From contig CAIYOZ010000082.1 in the NCBI GenBank assembly GCA_903927945.1, positions 1-50,083 on the forward strand: a DNA stretch of 50,083 bases, in the 5' to 3' direction. This DNA comes from an uncultured Bacteroidales bacterium (lineage in GTDB: Bacteria; Bacteroidota; Bacteroidia; Bacteroidales; Paludibacteraceae). Of the stretch, positions 27,450-36,422 are shown one piece after another (position 1 is the stretch's first letter; the number at the start of each line of letters is the position of its first letter). A program made the position numbers and the translations under genes. The notes beneath the pieces are model-generated. The model ran no database searches. It saw nothing but the letters and a program-made list of their open reading frames with translations, and was not told the origin of the DNA.

Positions 27450-27893
27450 ATGGAAATTATATTAAAAGAAGATGTAGCCAACTTGGGTTACAAAGGCGAT
27501 ATCCTGAAAGTGAAGGATGGTTACGGACGTAACTTCCTGATCCCAACAAAGAAAGCTATCCTGGCAACTATTCCTGCCAAGAAAATGCTTGCTGAAGACT
27601 TGAAACAACGTGCCCATAAACTGGACCGTATCAAGAACGAAGCAGTGGAACTGGCTGAAAAACTAAAAGACCTGGTGTTGAACGTTGGTGCAAAAACCAG
27701 CACAACCGGCAAGATCTTTGGTGCTGTAGGTCCTATCCAGATTGCAGATGCATTCGAGAAAGCAGGCTTTATCGTTGACCGCAAGGTTATCGTATTAAAA
27801 GATCCTATCAAAGAAGTTGGTTCATACCACGCTACATTGAAACTTCACAAAGAAGTGACTGTTGAAGTTGCTTTCGAAGTAATAGCAGAATAA
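27450..27893 (+). CDS. rplI: 50S ribosomal protein L9
   Basis: Ribosomal protein L9, 147 residues. The N-terminal domain MEIILKEDVANLGYKGDILKVKDGYGRNFLIPTKKA is highly typical, followed by the long connecting helix and the C-terminal domain with TGKIFGAVGPIQIADAFEKAG. AAGGAGG lies before the ATG. A rho-independent terminator follows 23 bases after the stop and closes the operon. Confidence 0.98.
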   Translation: MEIILKEDVANLGYKGDILKVKDGYGRNFLIPTKKAILATIPAKKMLAEDLKQRAHKLDRIKNEAVELAEKLKDLVLNVGAKTSTTGKIFGAVGPIQIADAFEKAGFIVDRKVIVLKDPIKEVGSYHATLKLHKEVTVEVAFEVIAE

Positions 27894-27915
27894 GAACCCG
27901 CTTTCAATTTATATG

Positions 27916-27949
27916 AAAACCGAAGCACGTATGTGTTTCGGTTTTTTTT
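27916..27949 (+). terminator. Rho-independent terminator of rpsF-rpsR-rplI
   Basis: AAACCGAAGCAC, a GTAT loop and GTGTTTCGGTTT form a 12-base stem (one G-T pair), followed by a run of T. It lies just after rplI. Confidence 0.9.
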
Positions 27950-27954
27950 ATGGA

Positions 27955-28060
27955 CAAATTTGGTTAATTGATTTATTAGTTAACTAGCTGATTGACTGTC
28001 TAATGGATTAATGGATTATTTGGTTGACTGGTTAATTGGTGAATTAGTAACTGTACAACT
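27955..28060. repeat. TTGGTTAATT-type repeat tract
   Basis: Degenerate TTGGTTAATTG, TTAGTTAACTAG and TTGGTTGACTGG units fill this stretch after the rplI terminator. It is the same family as the tracts at 1661-1700 and 35425-35468. Confidence 0.6.
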
Positions 28061-28086
28061 ATAAACTACCCACTCTCATGAAACTA

Positions 28087-28204
28087 ACCCACCCCAAGCC
28101 ATTGAAGGGCTGTGAATTACCATCATCTCCTAAACATTATATTATAAAATGCCAATGAATCTCAGGATGCCGCTCTTAACATCTCCTTCAGGGGCTTGGG
28201 GCGG
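28087..28204. repeat. Diverged paired inverted repeat (CCCCAAGCC family)
   Basis: Left arm ACCCCAAGCCATTGAAGGG (about 28091-28109) and right arm CTCCTTCAGGGGCTTGGGG (28183-28201) are approximate inverse copies about 75 bases apart. They resemble the CCCCTTTAGGGG elements elsewhere in the window but sit in a gene-free gap here. Confidence 0.5.
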
Positions 28205-28308
28205 ACTAATCGTATAATTCAACTATTTATGAATATAGTTTCATGTAATTTTTTAGACTGGTATTCCCAGTCTGGAATGCTACCGACTACCCGACTACCG
28301 ACTAATCT

Positions 28309-28501
28309 ACCTCCTGCGAACCTCCTTAGTAACTCATGGGAGAGTCTTTATAAATAATTAACCAAATGGATTGGTAAAGCAAACGAAATACATAGACAAC
28401 ACATACCTAATTAAATATGTCTTTACTATGTATTGAGTATGTATTATATATGTATTATCTATGTATTGTCTAAAGACTCTCCCATGAATTACGCAGGAGG
28501 T
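28309..28501. repeat. 193-base element with inverted ends, MITE-like
   Basis: ACCTCCTGCG (28309-28318) and its complement (28492-28501) form the outer ends. A perfect 17-base inverted repeat lies inside: 28334-28350 (TCATGGGAGAGTCTTTA) and 28471-28487. The 120 AT-rich bases between hold further TATGTATTATxTATGTATTGTC repeats. No open frame is inside. It is part of the 937-base gap 27894-28830. Confidence 0.75.
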
Positions 28502-28652
28502 TCTATACAGAAACATAGGAGAAACACCGGAGCTAAATCAAGAGAAATGCCTCATCCAGGTATATTATTTAACGGGATTTGAAAATAATTTTGATTTATT
28601 CAGGTATCATATAGAAAATATAGTAATAGGATTGTAAAATAATGATGGAATT

Positions 28653-28683
28653 AACTTGATGTTCCAAAATGGAACATCAAGTT
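28653..28683. repeat. Perfect 14-base hairpin upstream of katG
   Basis: AACTTGATGTTCCA, loop AAA, and the exact complement. It lies about 95 bases before the katG promoter box. There is no T-run, so it could be a protein-binding palindrome or a small relic. Confidence 0.7.
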
Positions 28684-28777
28684 GTTATGGAATCGTAAAT
28701 TACATGAAGCATTATTGAATATGGTTTACTGAAAAGATAAGCTATTTTTTTGTGCTTTTGGATAAACTGTTCGTCAC

Positions 28778-28785
28778 TATATTTG
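28778..28785 (+). promoter_or_regulatory. Candidate katG promoter
   Basis: TATATTTG matches TAnnTTTG, with TTTG at 28757-28760 as a possible -33 element 17 bases upstream. The start of transcription would be near 28792, about 40 bases before katG. No classic OxyR site was recognised. Confidence 0.6.
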
Positions 28786-28803
28786 TTAACTACATAAATA
28801 TAA

Positions 28804-31041
<2,238 letters not shown>

Positions 31042-31086
31042 ATTCAGTGTTCCGTGTTCAGTGTTCCGTGTTCCGTGTTCCGTGTT
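31042..31086. repeat. GTTCCGTGTTC short tandem repeat
   Basis: Several copies of AGTGTTCCGTGTTC follow the katG stop at once, inverse to the GAACACGGAAC tract at about 1796-1830. TTTGAAGAGTTTGAAGGG repeats follow. The 645-base gap 31042-31686 contains this tract, the terminator at 31151 and otherwise no recognised element. Confidence 0.75.
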
Positions 31087-31150
31087 TGAAAAGTTTGAAG
31101 AGTTTGAAGGGTTTGAAGGGCAAGTAGATTGCATTAGTCCTGCTCTATTG

Positions 31151-31186
31151 AACCGTTCTGATAGTAATATCGGGACGGTTTTTTTT
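31151..31186 (+). terminator. Rho-independent terminator after katG
   Basis: AACCGTTCTGAT, loop AGTAAT, ATCGGGACGGTT (12 pairs including two G-T), then eight T. Confidence 0.85.
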
Positions 31187-31686
31187 GATTAAATTCCTCA
31201 TAACTGTGATACTTTTTTATATTCTTAAAATAATTGGAGAATACGAAGGGGTGTTATTAAAAAAGTGTGTACTTTTGGATGCGAAATGACCCCATCAAAG
31301 CCCATAGTAGTTAGCTGCAAGTAAAAGAAACATTAGATATTCAATTGGATATCGATATTTGTTCAACTAAAAATGATAATGTTACTCGGCTTAACACCGG
31401 ATTGAAAATCAAAATGACAATTTAATATGGATTGGAATGTTCACTCTAACAACCGATGGTTTTGAGCATTAACGTAGGTTTAAACAAGTGGATTGGACAA
31501 AAAATTAAAACAATATCAAAGTTTGTAAAAATACTTTTGCAAGAATTGAACATTATTAAATTGCCCTTTCCGACACTTGCATATAACTCCATGGAATTAT
31601 TTAAGGGTATTGGTTATATTATTGAGTATTCACTTGCACAAGAAGATTCCTATTCCGGTAAAAAACATTTTCTAACATTAAGACTT

Positions 31687-32988
31687 ATGAAAATAATTAT
31701 AGAAAGACTACTAATTCTCTATTTGGTATTGAATACTGTTTCGGCCTTATCCGTAAATCATTTTTATACAGTGGGATCGAAATTGTATGACCCTTGTGCA
31801 GTTGAATTTAATATGCGGGGTGTAAATTATGCACCCTATAATTGGGGATATGCTCAAAATGAGCTGCTGTTGAATGAAATAGCACAAACGGGTGCTAACA
31901 CGGTCAGAATGTCCTGGTATGCTAATAATCCCGATACACAGACACATAGTGTGTATACCGCAGCGAAATTAGCTGCTGCCCTGGATGCATGTACCGTTGA
32001 AGGAATGCTGCCGATAATAGAACTTCACGATCAAACTTGCCAAAACAATCCTCAAGCATTGATTTCGTTGGCCGATTTTTATCTACAGTCAGATGTGAAA
32101 AATGTTTTAATGGCTCGTCAGGACAGGCTCATCATCAATATTGCCAATGAGTCGCTATTCGTATTATGGGCAGACAACCAGACCAGTGCTCAAAATACGT
32201 TCAAAAGCACCTACAATACCATTATAGCAAAACTCCGGAATGCAGGTTATACATGTCCGTTGTTAATTGACGCCCCGGATTGCGGAACGAATAGTGATGT
32301 GCTTGCAGCTGTTGGTCAGGAAATTATTAATGCTGACGGGCAGCATAATGTCATTTTCAGCATTCATACTTACTGGTACTCGTTTGCAAACAATAACCCA
32401 GCCACTATGGTGCAAAAGCTTCAGGTAGTTGTCAATTCAGGCATTCCCTTTGTGTTGGGTGAAGTGGCAGATCAGCAAGATGATGCACAACCCTGTCAAT
32501 ATACACTACCTTATGAGCAACTGCTAATCGGTTGTCAATCATTGGGCATAAATTGGCTGGCATGGTCTTGGTGCAACGATGTTTGTCCGAATAGACAGAT
32601 GACAAGTACAGGACGCTTCAACAATCTCACTTCGTATGGAAGCGATTTGACAAATAACAGCATCTACGGGATAAAAGCCAAGGCTATAAAATCCCCTTAT
32701 CTTTCAACGAACACCTGCAATTCAGCGGCTTTAATACCATCACTCTCTGCCGGCAGTAATTTTGAAGTCAGGATACTAAAAGGAAATAACGGTTGGAGAA
32801 TTATATCGTCTCACTCAAGTCCGTTACAAATTCAGTTGTATAACATGTTAGGTCAACTTTTGGATTGCCGGATGCTTCAACCAGCAGAATCTCAATTGAT
32901 TCTTCAACCAACCGGGAAAGGGGTTTACTTGTTCAAAATAACAGACAATGATCATAGATTTGAAATCATAAAACAGAATACACTCTGA
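31687..32988 (+). CDS. Secreted GH5-like glycosidase with type IX sorting domain
   Basis: The 433-residue protein has a signal peptide (residues 1-20) and a GH5-type barrel: VRMSWYANNP, IIELHDQTC, Glu155 in NIANES as acid/base, HTYWYSFANN, and Glu259 in PFVLGEVAD as nucleophile. This pattern suits endo-mannanases or cellulases of GH5. Residues about 358-433 (FEVRILKGNNGWRI, LYNMLGQLLDC, GKGVYLFKI) form a Por secretion C-terminal sorting domain, so the enzyme should be exported by the type IX system. An ATG at 31456 is in frame, but only the ATG at 31687 places the signal sequence first. A TACTTTTG box at 31532-31539 could be its promoter. Confidence 0.87.
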   Translation: MKIIIERLLILYLVLNTVSALSVNHFYTVGSKLYDPCAVEFNMRGVNYAPYNWGYAQNELLLNEIAQTGANTVRMSWYANNPDTQTHSVYTAAKLAAALDACTVEGMLPIIELHDQTCQNNPQALISLADFYLQSDVKNVLMARQDRLIINIANESLFVLWADNQTSAQNTFKSTYNTIIAKLRNAGYTCPLLIDAPDCGTNSDVLAAVGQEIINADGQHNVIFSIHTYWYSFANNNPATMVQKLQVVVNSGIPFVLGEVADQQDDAQPCQYTLPYEQLLIGCQSLGINWLAWSWCNDVCPNRQMTSTGRFNNLTSYGSDLTNNSIYGIKAKAIKSPYLSTNTCNSAALIPSLSAGSNFEVRILKGNNGWRIISSHSSPLQIQLYNMLGQLLDCRMLQPAESQLILQPTGKGVYLFKITDNDHRFEIIKQNTL

Positions 32989-33024
32989 TTAATTTCAGAT
33001 TAAAAAGGACCTGGCGGCATACTC

Positions 33025-33059
33025 AAAACAGGCAGTCATTGAATGGCTGCCTGTTTTTA
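33025..33059. terminator. Bidirectional terminator
   Basis: AAAACAGGCAG and CTGCCTGTTTTT form a stem of about 10 pairs between two converging genes, with A and T runs on both sides. Confidence 0.85.
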
Positions 33060-33078
33060 TAAGTATATATGTCAATCA

Positions 33079-33765
33079 CTACTCCTTCAACTCCACCAGT
33101 TCCATGTGTGATTGAAGGTTTCCTTTTTTATCGTAGTTCTCCGTTTTGACCATCCCTACTCCTTTTGCATACCATGCAACACTGTGTGAATTCGCTTTGA
33201 ATCCCATGGCTGAGGAGCTGACGTCGCTCGTAAACTTGTAAGCATCAAAAGTACCAGCCTTGACCGTTACATTTTCTTTGGCTTCCACCTTGCGGTTAGT
33301 CATTAATGCAGACATTTTCATGTTTATAATTCCCATCTTCATGGCCATTTCAACATTGGCATCGGGAAGCGTGACACCCACGGTTGGATTCATAGGCATT
33401 TCCATGTTATTTCCTGTAATCTGAATGTCAGGAGGGATTTGACCTTCTCTTTGGAAGGCTGCCTTATTTATAAAATTACTCATATCCATATAGAGAATGT
33501 CGCCCTTCTGGTGTATGGTAATTTCGTCATTGAATAACTGTTTGTCATTGGGATCAGCCGATTCGCACAAATACGTGATGTCCATGTTACTGCCGTTGAT
33601 GACTACGTGTTTGATGGTATACCGAACGGTGTTCACCGGCTTATCTTTCTTGTCGAAAGATTTATAGACTAACACTGTTCCTTCTTTGGTAGGGAAAAAG
33701 GTTTTCTGGGCATAGGACAATGAGGCGGTAAAGATCATTCCGGTGATCAGGAGTAGTTTTTTCAT
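33079..33765 (-). CDS. Secreted TapB/DUF3108-like protein
   Basis: The 228-residue product has a clear signal peptide (MKKLLLITGMIFTASLSYAQ) and a beta-rich mature part: TFFPTKEGTVLVYKSFDKKDK, a Met-rich middle (NNMEMPMNPTVGVTLPD, MAMKMGIINMKMSALMTNRKVE), then VTVKAGTFDAYKFTSD and AWYAKGVGMVKTENYDKKGN. This order (opening GTxxxY strand, then VxAGTFxxYK and YxxGVGxVK) is seen in Bacteroidota TapB/DUF3108-type proteins, which are periplasmic or outer-surface. No function is established. It converges with the GH5-like gene and lies behind the Crp/Fnr gene on the same strand. Confidence 0.72.
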   Translation of the reverse strand: MKKLLLITGMIFTASLSYAQKTFFPTKEGTVLVYKSFDKKDKPVNTVRYTIKHVVINGSNMDITYLCESADPNDKQLFNDEITIHQKGDILYMDMSNFINKAAFQREGQIPPDIQITGNNMEMPMNPTVGVTLPDANVEMAMKMGIINMKMSALMTNRKVEAKENVTVKAGTFDAYKFTSDVSSSAMGFKANSHSVAWYAKGVGMVKTENYDKKGNLQSHMELVELKE

Positions 33766-33958
33766 TTTGTTTTTATTTTAAGTGGTTATAGTGATTTAAA
33801 ATAAAAATAAAACAATTCTACACACTGAAAGATCATTAAAAGTAAAAGTTATTTCAATTTAGGCGAGGATGCTTTCGAGATGTCCCTATACCGATTAGAT
33901 ATTTAGTTTTTGAGTATTAAACGGTCATAGTCAATAGGATTGAACATCAAGGAAAACT

Positions 33959-34005
33959 CTTTAAGGCACTTCGTACTCTTTAAGGTTTTCATAGTTTCTT
34001 TAAGG
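33959..34005. repeat. Three CTTTAAGG iterons, 19-20 base spacing
   Basis: CTTTAAGG occurs at 33959-33966, 33978-33985 and 33998-34005, about two helical turns apart, between the regulator stop (34012) and the TapB-like gene start (33765). They could be binding sites upstream of the latter. Confidence 0.5.
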
Positions 34006-34011
34006 TATTAA

Positions 34012-34689
34012 TTAACCGTTCTGACTAATGAGCAGTAGGGATTTTTTATTCAAAATCTCAATTTGTTTACCGGTCATTTTGATGATACCATCACCCTCAA
34101 ATTCATTCAGGATGCGGCTGATACTTTCGCGACTGGTATCCACGAGATTCGCTAATTCAGCTTGCGAAAGCGGCAATACAAACGTGTCGGATTTAAAGAT
34201 ATTATCCGAGAATTCCAATATGGCATCAGCCATGTTGCCACGAATGAGCTTTTGGGTACGATTGGCACACCGGCGGAATGATTCCACTTCGTTCTTGCAA
34301 AATTCCTGAATAAGCTCGTGGGTAAATTCTTTATTTTCATCGATAATCTTCAGAAAAACTTCCAGGTCGATAAAACAAACTTCAGCATCAGATACTGCAG
34401 TCACAGAATATTGATTGATTTTACTGCCAAAAGTGGTGGGTAAACCCAGGTAGCTCGGTGCATTGACCATCTTTACAATTTGCTCGTTGTAAGGTCCTGC
34501 AATATGAATTTTGGCCAGCCCGGTGCGCAAGAATATCACATTCGTTGAATAGGTGCCCTGTTTAATAATCGAATCGCCTTTTTTCAATTTGAGCTCCAGA
34601 TGGTTTAAACTAAGCTGGTCCAGGCTACTTTCACCCAACATGGATGTTGCCTTGGTTTTAAACAGACAATTTCTACAATCGTTTAGCAT
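34012..34689 (-). CDS. Crp/Fnr family transcription regulator
   Basis: The 225-residue protein has a cyclic-nucleotide-binding-type domain (residues about 25-115: KKGDSIIKQGTYSTNVIFLRTGLAKI), a dimer helix and a C-terminal winged HTH (LSQAELANLVDTSRESISRILNEFEGDGII, 173-203). The recognition helix TSRESISRIL keeps the Arg, Glu and Arg (187, 188, 192) that contact TGTGA in E. coli CRP. Cys5 and Cys8 (CRNC) at the start, plus Cys105, 131 and 141, leave open iron-sulfur or redox sensing, but this is not the FNR pattern. I chose the ATG at 34689 over one 30 bases upstream because it begins at the family-typical ML..C..C. It is divergent from the sulfur-carrier/Hdr operon, with a matching palindrome between. 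Confidence 0.93.
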   Translation of the reverse strand: MLNDCRNCLFKTKATSMLGESSLDQLSLNHLELKLKKGDSIIKQGTYSTNVIFLRTGLAKIHIAGPYNEQIVKMVNAPSYLGLPTTFGSKINQYSVTAVSDAEVCFIDLEVFLKIIDENKEFTHELIQEFCKNEVESFRRCANRTQKLIRGNMADAILEFSDNIFKSDTFVLPLSQAELANLVDTSRESISRILNEFEGDGIIKMTGKQIEILNKKSLLLISQNG

Positions 34690-34716
34690 AGGACTTGAAT
34701 TTAAAGGAATAAGATG

Positions 34717-34724
34717 CAAATATA
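34717..34724 (-). promoter_or_regulatory. Candidate -7 box of the Crp/Fnr gene
   Basis: On the minus strand this reads TATATTTG. The palindrome at 34730-34745 lies directly upstream, overlapping the zone where RNA polymerase binds, so autorepression would be expected. Confidence 0.5.
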
Positions 34725-34729
34725 TGCAA

Positions 34730-34745
34730 TGTGATGCATATCACA
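34730..34745. promoter_or_regulatory. CRP-type operator palindrome
   Basis: TGTGA-TGCATA-TCACA is an exact match to the TGTGA-N6-TCACA consensus of CRP. It lies between the divergent regulator gene and the DsrE-TusA-Hdr operon, about 76 bases upstream of the expected operon start. Confidence 0.75.
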
Positions 34746-34799
34746 AAATAATGTATTCACAAGCACGTCATTATTCTCATTAAATAAATTTTTCTTCAA

Positions 34800-34807
34800 T
34801 ATATTTG
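34800..34807 (+). promoter_or_regulatory. Candidate -7 box of the sulfur-carrier/Hdr operon
   Basis: TATATTTG fits TAnnTTTG. Transcription near 34814 leaves about 28 bases before the DsrE-like gene. Confidence 0.6.
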
Positions 34808-34841
34808 CAGAAATAATTCTCTAATCAGGTTTAATTAAAAA

Positions 34842-35417
34842 ATGGTCACTATGGAAGCCACACAGGAAATTACAATTCAGGAACTTCAATTGCAGATTGA
34901 TGCATTGAAAAAGAAAGTCAATAAACTCGAAAAGAGTCGCAAAGATCAGTTATCAATAGCTGTAGTTTCAGGCGATATGGATAAAGTATTAGCCGCTATG
35001 GTTATTTCTTTAGCCGCTGCAGCCATGGATACCCAGGTAAAACTGTTCTTCTCATTCTGGTCACTTTCAGCATTGCGTGATCCAAACAAGAGTCCGAAAG
35101 GAAAAGACTTTATCTCTAAGATGTTTGGTATCATGCTACCAAAAGGCAAAGATAAACTGTCTTTATCGAACATGAATATGGGCGGCATGGGTCCTCTGAT
35201 GATTAAAATGCTCATGAAAAAGCAACATGTCATGTCATTGGGCGAAATGTTTAAACAAGCCGGTGAACTCGGAATCGAAATAACCATCTGCGAAATGTCC
35301 ATGGGATTAATGGGTTTCAAAAGCGAGGAAATGATCGACTATCCGCATTTACGTTATGCAGGTGCAGCAACTTTCGTGGCTGATGCCGGCGAAAGCGCGA
35401 TACAGTTGTTTATTTAA
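34842..35417 (+). CDS. DsrE/DsrF-like (DsrE2-type) protein
   Basis: The 191-residue protein starts with a coiled helix (residues about 5-35) followed by a DsrE-like domain: LSIAVVSGDMDKVLAAMVISLAAAAMDTQVKLFFSFWSLSAL, a Met-rich loop, and GIEITICEMSMGLMGFKSEEM with Cys150 at the position of the persulfide-carrying Cys in DsrE2 proteins. These pass sulfane sulfur between carriers. It is the first gene of the operon, followed by TusA. The long hydrophobic stretch at about 49-75 could attach it to the membrane, as proposed for DsrE2. Its sulfur donor and acceptor are not shown by the sequence. Confidence 0.9.
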   Translation: MVTMEATQEITIQELQLQIDALKKKVNKLEKSRKDQLSIAVVSGDMDKVLAAMVISLAAAAMDTQVKLFFSFWSLSALRDPNKSPKGKDFISKMFGIMLPKGKDKLSLSNMNMGGMGPLMIKMLMKKQHVMSLGEMFKQAGELGIEITICEMSMGLMGFKSEEMIDYPHLRYAGAATFVADAGESAIQLFI

Positions 35418-35422
35418 TAGAG

Positions 35423-35468
35423 TAAATTGGTTGATTGGTTAATTGGTTAATTAGGTAATTAGTTAACA
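35423..35468. repeat. TTGGTTAATT repeat between dsrE-like and tusA-like genes
   Basis: TTGGTTGATTGGTTAATTGG units occupy the gap after the DsrE-like stop, the same family as at 1661-1700. AAGTAAGCGAGAAAACAAG repeats follow. Confidence 0.65.
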
Positions 35469-35535
35469 AGTAAGCGAGAAAACAAGTAGACAATTCAACA
35501 ACACAAAAACAACAACAATTCAAAATCATAACATT

Positions 35536-35784
35536 ATGGCAACAGATTTAAAAAGTTTAAAATCAGATTTAGTAGTAGATGCTCGTGGAACCGCATGTCC
35601 CGGACCATTATTGGCTGCAAAGAAAGCAATCGGCGAATTAGAATCAGGCGAAATTATGGAAATTCTTTCGGCTGATGAAGGTACCAAAAACGACATTCCA
35701 CGTTGGTGCGATAAAGTGGGTCATGAATATCTTGGTTTCTACGACGAAGATAGCTTCAGCCGCTTGTTTTTAATCAAAGAATAA
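35536..35784 (+). CDS. TusA/SirA-like sulfur carrier
   Basis: The 82-residue protein has the TusA fold: VVDARGTACPGPLLAAKKAIGELESGEIMEILSADEGTKNDIPRWCDKVGHEYLG. Cys21 in CPGP is the sulfur-carrying residue, and the Asp-Ile-Pro turn with the following Cys is typical of the family. It should take persulfide sulfur from a partner, here probably the DsrE-like protein, and pass it on. The next gene, 107 bases downstream, is an MvhD-like protein; the gap holds an inverted-repeat pair. Confidence 0.93.
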   Translation: MATDLKSLKSDLVVDARGTACPGPLLAAKKAIGELESGEIMEILSADEGTKNDIPRWCDKVGHEYLGFYDEDSFSRLFLIKE

Positions 35785-35794
35785 AAACTAAACG

Positions 35795-35874
35795 ACCCCC
35801 AACCCCTAAAGGGGAGTTGAGGTTAGTACAGTTTTATATAAACAGTGCTAATTTCCCTTTTAGGGGTTAGGGGT
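35795..35874. repeat. Paired inverted repeat of the CCCCTTTAGGGG family, tusA-mvhD gap
   Basis: Arms at 35795-35815 (ACCCCCAACCCCTAAAGGGG) and 35854-35874 (TTTTAGGGGTTAGGGGT) are near-perfect inverse copies 38 bases apart. They fill almost the whole gap between the two genes. Confidence 0.8.
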
Positions 35875-35890
35875 CATATTTATTACGACT

Positions 35891-36319
35891 ATGTCAACAT
35901 CTCCAAAGATTCTGGTTTTTTCGACCGATAAGATTTCCGACCCGGGAATTGATCAGGCAGGATTACGGAAAATACATTACGCTCCCTCCGTATATGTGAT
36001 CAGCTTACCTTGTTCCTCCGGCATCAAGCCCAGATGGATAATCCACGCGCTGGAACATGGATTCGATGGTGTTTTTATTGCAGCCGATGGGCACGAATGC
36101 TCGTATAGTTCGCGTTGTGCAGAACATACCAACAATATTGTGGAAGTTTCACAAGAATTGATGAAAGAAAAAAATATTAATCCCCGTCGAGTGCGCATGG
36201 CAGCACTATGTTCTGTATGTGCCGAACCGTTTATGAATCATATGGAGAACTACGGGAAGATTTTAGCAGAATTACCCCTAACAGAAAAGAAAGAACCCCC
36301 AGCCCCTAAAGGGGAATAA
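35891..36319 (+). CDS. MvhD-like (hydrogenase iron-sulfur subunit family) protein
   Basis: The 142-residue protein is of the MvhD/FlpD family, which binds an iron-sulfur cluster and links HdrA to an electron donor. Seen: ILVFSTDKISDPGIDQAG, VISLPCSSGIKPRWIIHALEHGFDGVFIAADGHECSYSSRC, and ALCSVCAEPF. Cysteines are at 41, 70, 76, 107 and 110. The usual N-terminal CxxC of MvhD (CNWC) is missing, replaced by STDK, while a CSVC pair occurs later. In Desulfovibrio QmoB a related domain is fused to HdrA; here it is separate and precedes the HdrA gene. The C-terminal residues EPPAPKGE come from a repeat arm (36295-36315), so the natural end may be near residue 133. Confidence 0.87.
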   Translation: MSTSPKILVFSTDKISDPGIDQAGLRKIHYAPSVYVISLPCSSGIKPRWIIHALEHGFDGVFIAADGHECSYSSRCAEHTNNIVEVSQELMKEKNINPRRVRMAALCSVCAEPFMNHMENYGKILAELPLTEKKEPPAPKGE

Positions 36320-36422
36320 GATAAGAAACTAATGATTATTTTAAACAAATATCATGATTGAGACTATTAAAGAGAACAAACAAGAAAATACTAATCTTAA
36401 TTCCCCTTTAGGGGTTAGGGGT
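36295..36422. repeat. Paired inverted repeat spanning mvhD stop and hdrA start
   Basis: Arms at 36295-36315 (ACCCCCAGCCCCTAAAGGGG) and 36402-36422 (CCCCTTTAGGGGTTAGGGG) are inverse copies. The first encodes the last residues of the MvhD-like protein, the second encodes NSPLGVRGN near the start of HdrA. Confidence 0.8.

Noticed and set aside
31456-31686. N-terminal extension of the GH5-like protein
   Set aside because: It would bury the signal peptide 77 residues inside the protein, which does not suit a type IX cargo.
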